This document shows, one piece after another, positions 11,929-19,342 of a DNA stretch of 32,362 nucleotides (positions are counted from its first letter, which is position 1; each line of letters opens with the position of its first letter). A program made the position numbers and the translations under genes. The DNA is taken from positions 1 to 32,362 of IMG/VR virus record IMGVR_UViG_3300042934_000518; one strand, 5' to 3'. The notes below the pieces were generated by a model. The model was given only the letters and a program-made list of their open reading frames with translations, made no database searches and was not told the origin of the DNA. This DNA is from a virus.

Positions 11929-14535
11929 ATGGAAAATAACATGACAGAACAATTTCACTTATATTTTATGGATACATCGGTATTCTTTACTGATGAGGAA
12001 TTTACTTGCTTCAACGAGATGATGGACATTAAACGTGCCAAAAAGGAAGAAACCGACAAAGAGGAAATTAAGGAATTGAATAAAGAATTGAGAGATAAGA
12101 AATCTATCTTTGATAATCTATTATCCAATCATACCAGCATTAGAGAACTAAGGACAGATGCTATTTATGGTAAAAATGGTGAAATAAGATCAAGTAATGT
12201 TATTACCATGTTTAGCAGTATCTTGTCTAGACTCATTGGCATTAACACAGATTCAGTGTTACCAACAGATGAAATCATGATAATTCGCAATTACTATTAT
12301 GACATAATGGATAATCTTCTTGATGATGGATTCATGTGGCAGGGAGAACAATATATCTATTTATCAAGTGGATCAAGCCAAATTAAAACTAAGAAAAGTG
12401 TCTATATCAAGAAAAAGACATATGAACGAATTGAGAAGGCTCTAACATGTGATTTATCATGGGAAGATATTAATAAATACGAAGATAAAGATGGAAATCA
12501 TGGAGTTAATCCTAACAAATATAATAGCTACTTATCACTTTCTGCCTCAGCGTCAGTAGAGTGGAAAATGCCCATTAATTCAGTATTAATTGTCCCAGAT
12601 TACTCAACTAAAGTTACCGATATATTCGATTACTTTGATAAGGAAAAAGGTTATGAGCTGATTCATGGGAAAGATGCAGGAGCGAGAACAGTATCAATAG
12701 ATAGTTTTGATGGATTCGGTATTGTTACTCCTGATAAAGCAGTAGATGATATTTTTATGTTCCGTGCTCCATGGTGTAAGGGTTTATTGGCTAAAGTCCC
12801 ATTCATGGACTATTTCCGAAAACATAAAGATAAGAATGGTTGTGTATGGATTGAAGATGCGTGGGGAAATCTTCATGATATTATCAAGGAAAATCCGAAA
12901 ATAATAATGACTGACTCGCAATTTAAGATGAGAAAATATTATGACTCTCAGGATGACTTCATCAAGAAGTATAATGATAGTGGTTGTCAGGCTGGAATCA
13001 CAAACATTAATGATGTCCGAAAAGGGATTAATCTTAATTATCAATTTCTCCAGACACTTGATTTTTATCATGATGAGAAACATGATAATCTGGATTTATT
13101 AGTTAATCCACTTAAGGATAAGATTAGGAAAATTAACCATGGTGATAAGGAGACGTTGCTGAGAGTTCTTGGTGCAACTGAAGGTAATGAGAAGAAGGAC
13201 GAGTATAGAAAATCTATCGAATTATATCCTAATCTGCTCAGAGACTCATACAGTAAAGAATTAATTAAGGATGCCAAAGATGCCATGATTAAGGATGCTA
13301 AAGGTGGCAAATTTAAGATTGACGGATATCACAACGTATACATATTGCCTGATGTCGTTAATTTTATGAGTCGATTGATTGGTAGAGATGAACATGCTAT
13401 ACACAAGAATAAAGTAAGCTGCTCACTATTCCATGATGGTCAGAAGCTTGACATACTTAGAAGTCCGCACTTGTATGTTGAACATGCAGTGCAGACAAAT
13501 GTTGATGTGGATGAAGAATATAAGAAGTATTTTTGCACTAATGGTTTATACATAAGCAATAAATCAAGTATATCATTACTCATCATGTGTGATTGGGATG
13601 GTGATCATGTTAGTATTACTTGTAATAGACTACTTACATATGCAGCTAAGGAAAAAATAAAGAAGGAAAATATATATCCACTGTATTATGAGATGTACGA
13701 CAGTAAACCATTACCATTAACAATGAATAACATCGGAAATAATCTTAAAGAAGCATACAAGCAGAACATAGGCATTTGGAGCAATAATATCAGTAAGATA
13801 TATAACTCAAATGATCCAGATATGGACAGTATCAGGTATCTTACAATGTATAACAATTTTGTAATCGATTATTCTAAGACAATTCAACTCCCAAAATTAC
13901 CAACAGACAGAGCGGAGAAAATTGCTGGATATATCAATAATAAGGTTAAGTTGCCTCATTTCTTCATTTACGCTAAGAATAAGTCTGGTGATCAGGTTGA
14001 AGATAAGAATGATAGTACAGTCAATCGACTAGAGAACATAATGACTGATAAAGAGGATACACCTAAAGAGGATAGATTAGATAGGAGAATATTCTTTCGA
14101 AATAATAGTGTACCAATGATAAATTATCAGATGATGGTTAGTAATAATCGAAAACTGGATAAAGGTGATGCACAAGAGATTATCGACAAATATGATGAAG
14201 AGGTTAAGAGAAAGAAAAAAAATTTTCCTGATGAAGAAAAAGAGGAAGAGTATCACGAGAAGAAAACAAGAAAATTTGTCTGTGAGATGATAAAGAAAAA
14301 GTTGGCAGAAATAAATAAAGATGAGATATATGTTGCTGATGTGTTAGTTAAGTATCTATACGGAAATGAGAAAAATAGGAGTAAGAAAACGCTCTGGGAA
14401 ATGTATGGTGACACTATTGTTAGTAATCTTGAGAGGAAACTAAAGAATTATCATCAATGTGAAAAATGTGGAAAACTAGTCAAGAGAAAACAAGGTAAAG
14501 ACACACATTTATGTAATCAATGCAAGAAAAACTGA
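11929..14535 (+). CDS. Single-chain RNA polymerase of the YonO/RdRP type
   Basis: 868 residues. The double-psi-barrel signature of cellular RNA polymerases and eukaryotic RNA-dependent RNA polymerases is visible on one chain. First barrel: DGFGIVTPDKA (261-271), F278-R279, C283-K284-G285 (the KG of GyKG) and TDSQFKM (328-334). Second barrel: LRSPHLYVEHAV (510-521), like RNPCLHPGD of RdRPs, then CDWDGDH (554-560), whose three Asp should bind the catalytic magnesium. A C-terminal zinc ribbon has C844, C847, C862 and C865. The N-terminus is charged and helical. SPbeta YonO, of similar length, is a DNA-dependent RNA polymerase. Likely roles are phage transcription or replication priming; template choice cannot be read from sequence. 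A terminator follows. Ribosome site AAAGGACGG is rather far from the ATG. Confidence 0.85.
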   Translation: MENNMTEQFHLYFMDTSVFFTDEEFTCFNEMMDIKRAKKEETDKEEIKELNKELRDKKSIFDNLLSNHTSIRELRTDAIYGKNGEIRSSNVITMFSSILSRLIGINTDSVLPTDEIMIIRNYYYDIMDNLLDDGFMWQGEQYIYLSSGSSQIKTKKSVYIKKKTYERIEKALTCDLSWEDINKYEDKDGNHGVNPNKYNSYLSLSASASVEWKMPINSVLIVPDYSTKVTDIFDYFDKEKGYELIHGKDAGARTVSIDSFDGFGIVTPDKAVDDIFMFRAPWCKGLLAKVPFMDYFRKHKDKNGCVWIEDAWGNLHDIIKENPKIIMTDSQFKMRKYYDSQDDFIKKYNDSGCQAGITNINDVRKGINLNYQFLQTLDFYHDEKHDNLDLLVNPLKDKIRKINHGDKETLLRVLGATEGNEKKDEYRKSIELYPNLLRDSYSKELIKDAKDAMIKDAKGGKFKIDGYHNVYILPDVVNFMSRLIGRDEHAIHKNKVSCSLFHDGQKLDILRSPHLYVEHAVQTNVDVDEEYKKYFCTNGLYISNKSSISLLIMCDWDGDHVSITCNRLLTYAAKEKIKKENIYPLYYEMYDSKPLPLTMNNIGNNLKEAYKQNIGIWSNNISKIYNSNDPDMDSIRYLTMYNNFVIDYSKTIQLPKLPTDRAEKIAGYINNKVKLPHFFIYAKNKSGDQVEDKNDSTVNRLENIMTDKEDTPKEDRLDRRIFFRNNSVPMINYQMMVSNNRKLDKGDAQEIIDKYDEEVKRKKKNFPDEEKEEEYHEKKTRKFVCEMIKKKLAEINKDEIYVADVLVKYLYGNEKNRSKKTLWEMYGDTIVSNLERKLKNYHQCEKCGKLVKRKQGKDTHLCNQCKKN

Positions 14536-14547
14536 ATAAGAAAATTT

Positions 14548-14588
14548 GCCGAGAATCCTATTATATCAAGGGTTTTCGGCTCTTTTTT
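14548..14588 (+). terminator. Rho-independent terminator after the polymerase gene
   Basis: GCCGAGAATCC (14548-14558) pairs with GGGTTTTCGGC (14570-14580), with two G-U pairs, then TCTTTTTT. It ends the helicase/polymerase transcript. Confidence 0.88.
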
Positions 14589-14746
14589 AATTAATATTAT
14601 TACTAATAGTTAAAAAAGCCCATAAATACGGCATATTTTGAATGTTGAGATATAGGACATTAGGGAAAGGATTATTGTTTTATTTATTAATTTAACTGAC
14701 AATTATCGAATCGTACATATATGAATAATAAGGAAAGGAGAAAATA

Positions 14747-14926
14747 ATGAGTATCGAAGAACGACAGCAATTGTTTTTTACAAAGTATAAGAAGGGAATA
14801 AGCAATCTTTCTTGTAGTGAAGTATGCAAGTGTTCACCAGCGCTAATTAGCCAATTTTTTAAGCATGGGATCAGCATGGCCAATTGGCGAGAAGAGAAAC
14901 TGAAGAAGTTTATTGACGAATATTAA
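14747..14926 (+). CDS. Small HTH-like protein of 59 residues
   Basis: MSIEERQQLFFTKYKKGISN...KLKKFIDEY from an ATG preceded by GGAAAGGAG. The middle (LSCSEVCKCSPALISQFFKHG) looks like a helix-turn-helix, in which the second helix would read DNA. It has three cysteines. It heads a new transcription unit 211 bases after the polymerase stop; that gap contains the terminator and only weak promoter-like sequences. A Cro-like or other small regulator is plausible, not proven. Confidence 0.7.
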   Translation: MSIEERQQLFFTKYKKGISNLSCSEVCKCSPALISQFFKHGISMANWREEKLKKFIDEY

Positions 14927-15011
14927 CTATTTATTTTTTACTAATTTAGAATATAAATATCCAATATAATTATATGTCAATATTAAAATAAAATCAAGGA
15001 GGAAATTAATA

Positions 15012-15224
15012 ATGTCACCCGAAATGAGGAAAATACCAAGAATTAATGATGCTGATGCTGCAATGGACAAGAGATTAGCTGAACTAGCAAAACGAGCTGA
15101 AAAACGCAGGAACGATCCTAATCTTAGACATACCATGATGGAAAAAGATAAGGAAATATATAATCAAAATGCTAAAGATATGCAGAAAGCACAGTTTGAG
15201 GCTATAGATAGTGACAATAAATGA
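15012..15224 (+). CDS. Small charged hypothetical protein
   Basis: 70 residues, very rich in Lys, Arg, Asp and Glu and predicted to be one long helix (AAMDKRLAELAKRAEKRRND). The ATG follows AAGGAGGAAATT. No family recognised. The stop overlaps the next ATG (ATGA). Confidence 0.78.
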   Translation: MSPEMRKIPRINDADAAMDKRLAELAKRAEKRRNDPNLRHTMMEKDKEIYNQNAKDMQKAQFEAIDSDNK

Positions 15225-15397
15225 ATCAGCAAACAGCCGACAAAGTATATAACAAATTTAAGCAGAAAACATGGGATAAAATTGTTGCTGAAGTAAATAA
15301 AGATGATGACATTGATACCAAAATGTGGCATATATATTGCCTCATTAAGAGGTCTTACAAGAGATGCAGGATTGCCAACCTGCCTACAGAATTTTAA
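15221..15397 (+). CDS. Small basic hypothetical protein of 58 residues
   Basis: MNQQTADKVYNKFKQKTWDK...LIKRSYKRCRIANLPTEF. Its ATG overlaps the upstream TGA, so it is coupled to the previous gene. Basic C-terminal half. Its last bases overlap the end of the convergent minus-strand gene by four positions. No family recognised. Confidence 0.7.
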   Translation: MNQQTADKVYNKFKQKTWDKIVAEVNKDDDIDTKMWHIYCLIKRSYKRCRIANLPTEF

Positions 15398-15963
15398 TTA
15401 TTAGCAATTTCTTCTTTAATATCTACAATTGTGTTGCGTTTATCTTTTAGATATTTACTTAGATTATCTGATTTATGAAGTAGCTTACTTTCCTCAGCGT
15501 TAATTTGATCTTCTGAAGGATTAAAAACGTCCTCAATATCAAATCCTTGTTTTGCCAAATAATCATACAATTTATTAATGATCGCTTGTTGCTTCACAAC
15601 GGTCTTGCATAAATTAAGATAACGTAAATCACGTGTGACAACTTGAGATGTGAATGTTCTTGGATCTTCATTTTCAAATGCATCATGCGCTTCCTTATCG
15701 ACAAACACTAATCTAATTTTATAATATCCATCTTCAGGGTTTTTGTTATAAAGAAATTGACCAAAACGCATCGTATAATCTATTCCCTCGAAAGTTGCCA
15801 CGAAGAAATCTCTACCATCTACATATTTATGATAAATATTTAAGAATTCATCAAAATCAGATTCATGTATTAGTGCATCTGTTATAAATACAGCACCATT
15901 CTCTACATTGTTATTTACAAAATCTTGAATATCTATATCGATATTGTCTATAGTTAGAATCAT
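15394..15963 (-). CDS. Lone minus-strand gene of unknown function
   Basis: 189 residues, acidic, soluble. N-terminal strands (MILTIDNIDIDIQDFV, then AVFITDALI) lead to a mixed middle with YTMRFGQFLYNKNPEDGYY and a helical C-terminus (VVKQQAIINKLYDYLAKQG, then SEDQINAEESKLL). No family recognised. It is the only gene transcribed leftward between 7 kb and the right end. The ATG has AAGGAGATGATTAA just upstream, and an operator-like palindrome overlaps its -10. This isolation and separate control suggest expression at a different time from its neighbours, for example in the lysogen (immunity or defence cargo). Confidence 0.82.
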   Translation of the reverse strand: MILTIDNIDIDIQDFVNNNVENGAVFITDALIHESDFDEFLNIYHKYVDGRDFFVATFEGIDYTMRFGQFLYNKNPEDGYYKIRLVFVDKEAHDAFENEDPRTFTSQVVTRDLRYLNLCKTVVKQQAIINKLYDYLAKQGFDIEDVFNPSEDQINAEESKLLHKSDNLSKYLKDKRNTIVDIKEEIANN

Positions 15964-15978
15964 TTAATCATCTCCTTA

Positions 15979-15991
15979 GGTATATTATACC
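15979..15991 (-). promoter_or_regulatory. Operator-like palindrome GGTATATTATACC over a -10
   Basis: A perfect 13-base palindrome whose minus-strand reading contains TATAAT (15989-15984), just ahead of the AAGGAG of the minus-strand gene. The -35 is poor. A second TTATC/GATAA pair lies at 15994-16009. It probably sets when the 15394-15963 gene is on. Confidence 0.5.
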
Positions 15992-16026
15992 ATTTATCAT
16001 ATTAGATAATATACTTTTTAAGCACT

Positions 16027-16173
16027 GTGTTTGGCTTATCACTTTTTGTGTTAGGTCAACCAGAGCGCTTATTTGCGTTCTTGCAATTTAATAATGTTCA
16101 GTTACCATTCTGGGTTATCAAAAATGGATATGGCACATGTCGTGATGACAGCGCTAAGCCCATATTAATGTGA
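16027..16173 (+). pseudogene. Possible relic frame of 48 codons
   Basis: From GTG 16027 to TGA 16171-16173 the frame encodes a hydrophobic N-terminus (FGLSLFVLGQPERLFAFL) and a tail with WVIKNGYGTCRDDS. Composition is protein-like, but no ribosome site precedes it and it runs into the structured RNA element. It may be a remnant of a lost gene, or chance. No family recognised. Confidence 0.25.
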
Positions 16174-16249
16174 GATAGAGACAGGTTAGGGTGAAATGCC
16201 TAACGATTGACAGGGACAGACGGAGGTGAGAGGCTCCGACACATTAATA
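16163..16249 (+). ncRNA. Three-way-junction RNA element (riboswitch-like or sRNA)
   Basis: A closing stem pairs TATTAATGTG (16163-16172) with CACATTAATA (16240-16249), ten perfect pairs. Inside are two hairpins: GTTAGG/CCTAAC (16185-16190 and 16199-16204) and CGGAG/CTCCG (16221-16225 and 16234-16238). The element is less AT-rich than its surroundings and ends 18 bases before the start of the next gene. I do not recognise it as a known riboswitch class, tRNA or intron. Confidence 0.55.
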
Positions 16250-16267
16250 GAATGGGGAAATATATGA

Positions 16268-16594
16268 ATGGATAATAGTAACGAACCATCGATGGAAAAT
16301 GTTTTTGGAAAAATTAGTGATGCTTTTACAGGATTTTGGAGATCAATCAACGAGGCATTTAACAAAATATTGAACTGCGAAGTAGAATACATGTTTAAAT
16401 TTTCAGACGGCACATATAAGAAAAATATTGACAAAGTAATATCAGTTTGCAATCTCGCAGACTCTGTTAAAAAATATGGAAGTTTTGTCTACGAATTTGA
16501 TGATCAGATTAAAAAAGTTGTTGATGTTATTATATTTGACACTGATACAGGTATCGGGCATAGTGCTGTTAATGGCGGTGATCTCGATGAGTGA
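16268..16594 (+). CDS. Hypothetical protein downstream of the RNA element
   Basis: 108 residues. An amphipathic N-terminal part (GKISDAFTGFWRSINEAFNK) is followed by a beta-rich half (EYMFKFSDGTYKK, SFVYEFDDQIKKVVDVIIF). No family recognised. Upstream is GGGG about ten bases from the ATG; an ATG at 16264 opens only a three-codon frame, and an in-frame ATG at 16292 is possible. The gene overlaps the next by eight bases. Its translation could be controlled by the structured element just before it. Confidence 0.68.
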   Translation: MDNSNEPSMENVFGKISDAFTGFWRSINEAFNKILNCEVEYMFKFSDGTYKKNIDKVISVCNLADSVKKYGSFVYEFDDQIKKVVDVIIFDTDTGIGHSAVNGGDLDE

Positions 16595-17720
16595 GATGGT
16601 AGTTAATGAGATTACTAAAATTTATAATGGAAGTGAAGTGTTTTTTAAGGAAGGAAATGGAGAAGCTAAAGTAAGGGTTGATGAAGTTGCTAGATTCTGT
16701 GGATGGGTTCAAACTGATATCAAAAATGGTAAAGAGTATAACACTGTGAAATGGTCAAGAGTTAATGGCTATTTAGACGAATTAGGTTTCGACCACAAGT
16801 GTACGAAAGGTGATTTCATTCCCGAATACATAATGTATCCACTAATTGGTAAAGCGAAAAATGAGCAAGCGACGAATTTCATGTTATGGGTTGGACAAGT
16901 GATAGCTGAAATCCGTAAGAATGGAATGTACATATCGGACAGAGCAACAACCGCACAGAAAAAGTATAATTATAACTTGCTTGATATTACCTTCTCCGAT
17001 TGTCCACTCGAAAAACTCCAGAATACATACAATGAATGCCTTACATATCATAGAAATAATAAGACTAGAATACCATATGCAGCAAATAGCAAGCGTAGAA
17101 AAGACGCTACACATACACATGCAGATAGCAAATTAATGGTTATGGATCGAATTATTAACACTCTTGAGAAGCGCAGAGAAAATCTATTAGGTAGTTATCA
17201 GGTGGGGTTATGTGTATCAATTGACGAGACGATAAAGAGCATTAAGGATGATATAAAGACTCAGCACAACTTGATTAGTAGAGGGAAAACAGGATCTCAG
17301 ACGAAGAAAATTAATGACTTACAGAAGCAATTAAACTATTATTGTCCGAATCTATTTGAGTTTACTAGAATAGATTATCATCCATTCAGCGTCAATTACA
17401 TGACAAAGATAATTCAACCATCTGGTGGCGGATTTAAAACAGTAACAAGCGATGCATATAGAGCGTGGCAAAGTCATTTTCCTGATGATCAGATTAATGA
17501 TGACATTGATATTGATTTCTCTGAGAAAGTTTACATATGGTTAAGATTCGACTGTCTTGATCGTTTTGATGTAACCAACTTAGAGAAAACGTTTATTGAT
17601 CAATTATGTCGGCATTTTGGTGTAGATGATAATAACATTGAGATTCAGGAATGTACGGTTAATGAACATGTTAATTCATATGAAGATGGACATATTTTTT
17701 ATTTATTTAGACAGGCATAA
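16587..17720 (+). CDS. BRO-N-like domain fused to a RusA-like Holliday-junction resolvase
   Basis: 377 residues from ATG 16587 (eight-base overlap with the previous gene; upstream in-frame starts lie inside that gene). Residues 1-115 look like a BRO/antirepressor N-terminal domain (IYNGSEVFFKEGNG, VRVDEVARFCGW, then NFMLWVGQVIAEIRKNGMYI). A charged helical linker spans about 140-255. Residues 260-377 carry the RusA signature: D325-R-F-D328-V-T-N331-L-E-K334, D338-x-L and D347-D348-N-x-I. RusA enzymes are metal-dependent resolvases that cut four-way DNA junctions. Phages usually make them as stand-alone proteins of about 120-140 residues. The N-terminal domain may target DNA. Confidence 0.75.
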   Translation: MSEMVVNEITKIYNGSEVFFKEGNGEAKVRVDEVARFCGWVQTDIKNGKEYNTVKWSRVNGYLDELGFDHKCTKGDFIPEYIMYPLIGKAKNEQATNFMLWVGQVIAEIRKNGMYISDRATTAQKKYNYNLLDITFSDCPLEKLQNTYNECLTYHRNNKTRIPYAANSKRRKDATHTHADSKLMVMDRIINTLEKRRENLLGSYQVGLCVSIDETIKSIKDDIKTQHNLISRGKTGSQTKKINDLQKQLNYYCPNLFEFTRIDYHPFSVNYMTKIIQPSGGGFKTVTSDAYRAWQSHFPDDQINDDIDIDFSEKVYIWLRFDCLDRFDVTNLEKTFIDQLCRHFGVDDNNIEIQECTVNEHVNSYEDGHIFYLFRQA

Positions 17721-17750
17721 AAAAATCCATTAATAACATAACATTACATA

Positions 17751-17777
17751 TTAGTAAAGTCAAATGACTTATTAATC
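17751..17777. repeat. Imperfect palindrome around AAGTCA-AA-TGACTT
   Basis: AAGTCA/TGACTT arms extend outward as ATTAG-TA and TA-TTAAT with one base missing. It lies 30 bases after the resolvase fusion. It could be an operator for the downstream late region or a weak terminator. The gap 17721-17947 otherwise holds only the terminator at 17875 and AT-rich sequence. Confidence 0.35.
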
Positions 17778-17874
17778 GGAAATACTACATAGGATTAAAG
17801 AATAATGGCTTATTAAGCGATATGAGCAAGATTATACATAAGATGATTAATAATACTATAAATCAATTATCATG

Positions 17875-17907
17875 GCTCTCAGGCTAATCTGAGGGCTTAA
17901 TTATTAT
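17875..17907 (+). terminator. Terminator-like hairpin before the packaging genes
   Basis: GCTCTCAG (17875-17882) pairs with CTGAGGGC (17889-17896), with one G-U pair, followed by TTAATTATTATT. It separates the early/middle genes from the late cluster. Confidence 0.65.
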
Positions 17908-17947
17908 TAGGAGACAAAGGAGATTACATAACAAAGGAAGTAAGAAT

Positions 17948-18112
17948 ATGAATAGATATGATTTAATTTTAATCGGATTGTTTATTGTGATGGTGTGGTT
18001 GTCTTCTTTAATTAGCGATAATGTTGCGTGGTTTATGGCAGGAGTAGTCAGTGTGCTTATATGTATTATTATCTCGGTTAAGCAAGCAACTAAAAAGATA
18101 GATGATAAGTAA
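17948..18112 (+). CDS. Small two-helix membrane protein
   Basis: 54 residues with two hydrophobic segments (about 5-21, YDLILIGLFIVMVWLSS, and 27-44) and a basic tail (KQATKKIDDK). The ATG has GGAAG upstream. Its TAA overlaps the next ATG (TAATG), tying it to the HNH gene. No family recognised. Small membrane proteins in this place could act in superinfection exclusion or as lysis accessories; this is inference. Confidence 0.75.
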   Translation: MNRYDLILIGLFIVMVWLSSLISDNVAWFMAGVVSVLICIIISVKQATKKIDDK

Positions 18113-18840
18113 TGGCACGTGACTTTGCTAGAGCATTCTATAATTCATCTGCATGGAAGAAATGTCAACACGCATACTTCATTAGTCAGCATGGCCTGTG
18201 TGAACGTTGTGGCAATGCAGGGAAGATTGTTCACCATCAAATCTACTTAACGCCTGAGAATATAAATGATCCTGATATCGCATTAAATTGGGATCATCTT
18301 GAGTTACTGTGTCAAGATTGCCACAACAAGGAGCATAACCGGAGTAACGAAACAGCAACAAGGAATGGTTATACATTCGATGCTGACGGCAATCTAGTAT
18401 CTATCAATGAGAGTAAATATAAGACTAATGTATACATAGTATGGGGAAGTCCAGCATCTGGTAAGACTACATACGTAAGTAAGTATAAGAGTAAAGGTGA
18501 TCTCGTTGTTGATCTAGACTTAATCATGGATAGCATAAGTATGAATGGTAAGAGCAAAGATAATGATAAGCTGTTGCCTGTTGCGTTAGGTGTGAGAGAG
18601 TATCTGTATAACATAGTAGAGAAGCGAGAGATTGATTGTGAGAATGTCTGGGTCGTTGCTACATTATCACGAAGATATGAGAGAGAACAACTGAGAGATA
18701 GATTGAATGCTGAGTTGATCTATATTGAAGCAACAAGAGACGAGTGCATAGCAAGAGCATATAAAGATGATGATAGACATGATAAAGAATTGCAGAAAAA
18801 AATAATTGATAAATGGTTTAGTGAATATGAGCGTGACTAG
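18112..18840 (+). CDS. HNH endonuclease fused to a P-loop kinase-like domain
   Basis: 242 residues. Residues 10-78 form an HNH nuclease with zinc ligands C30/C33 and C67/C70 and the catalytic HH at 41-42, ending CHNKEH. After a linker, residues 105-242 carry GSPASGKTT (Walker A, 112-120), VVDLDLI (131-137) and an Arg-rich lid (TLSRRYEREQLRDRL), like AAA_33 or polynucleotide-kinase-like P-loop enzymes. HNH proteins beside the terminases of cos phages help the terminase nick the genome ends. The fused kinase-like part could treat DNA ends or act as an ATP-dependent switch. The position just upstream of the probable cos region supports a packaging role. Confidence 0.85.
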   Translation: MARDFARAFYNSSAWKKCQHAYFISQHGLCERCGNAGKIVHHQIYLTPENINDPDIALNWDHLELLCQDCHNKEHNRSNETATRNGYTFDADGNLVSINESKYKTNVYIVWGSPASGKTTYVSKYKSKGDLVVDLDLIMDSISMNGKSKDNDKLLPVALGVREYLYNIVEKREIDCENVWVVATLSRRYEREQLRDRLNAELIYIEATRDECIARAYKDDDRHDKELQKKIIDKWFSEYERD

Positions 18841-18943
18841 CTTAATCCCCCCTTAAATTTTCCCATAACAGCGCAGGCTAAAGACCGTTGGGCAAACTTT
18901 AGAAAAATACACAGCCAATTTTTTGTAAGCCCCTACCATAATT
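18841..18943 (+). other. Candidate cos region
   Basis: The noncoding gap between the HNH gene and the small terminase gene holds a CCCCCC run (18847-18852), a TTTTCCC word and a patch less AT-rich than its surroundings (about 18869-18892). In HK97-type cos phages of Gram-positive hosts the cohesive-end site lies in this gap. The nick positions cannot be read from the sequence. Confidence 0.5.
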
Positions 18944-18964
18944 TTGAAGAAAGGAGTGCTATTT

Positions 18965-19342
18965 GTGCCGAGAAAAAAAGAATTAACCAAAGATGAACGA
19001 GTTAAAAAAGAAATAAATAGACTTAGGAAAATATACAAAGAGTTACCAAAAGATACCTTGACAGTTGTTGAAGGTTTAATTGTTGAAGCTGCTGATTTAA
19101 GAGTTAGACTCGAGGATATTCGGAAAGATTTAGATGAAAATGGTTATGACGAAATGTTTAGTCAATCAGAAAAGCAGGAACCTTACGAACGAGAGCGCCC
19201 ACAATCACGAAGATACATAGCAATGAACAAAAGTTATCAATCAATTATGAAGCAATTGGGTGATTACATTCCGAAGCCTGATAAAAATAATAATGACTCC
19301 GATGATGGATTTGATGCATTTGTTGGTGGTCGAGATGATTAA
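18965..19342 (+). CDS. Terminase small subunit, P27 family
   Basis: 125 residues from GTG 18965, placed by AAAGGAG about eight bases upstream. The in-frame TTG at 18944 lies before that site and is rejected. The N-terminus is basic (PRKKELTKDERVKKEINRL), followed by helices typical of P27-type small terminases and an acidic tail (NNNDSDDGFDAF). The protein recognises the packaging site and loads the large subunit. It overlaps the large-subunit gene by eight bases. P27 assignment is by size, composition and place. Confidence 0.85.
   Translation: MPRKKELTKDERVKKEINRLRKIYKELPKDTLTVVEGLIVEAADLRVRLEDIRKDLDENGYDEMFSQSEKQEPYERERPQSRRYIAMNKSYQSIMKQLGDYIPKPDKNNNDSDDGFDAFVGGRDD

Noticed and set aside
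16060-16260. Group I or group II intron, considered because of the structured RNA and a nearby HNH gene
   Set aside because: No conserved core (P7-like or domain V) is visible, no reverse transcriptase is present, and the HNH gene sits at the terminase locus where such genes are normal.
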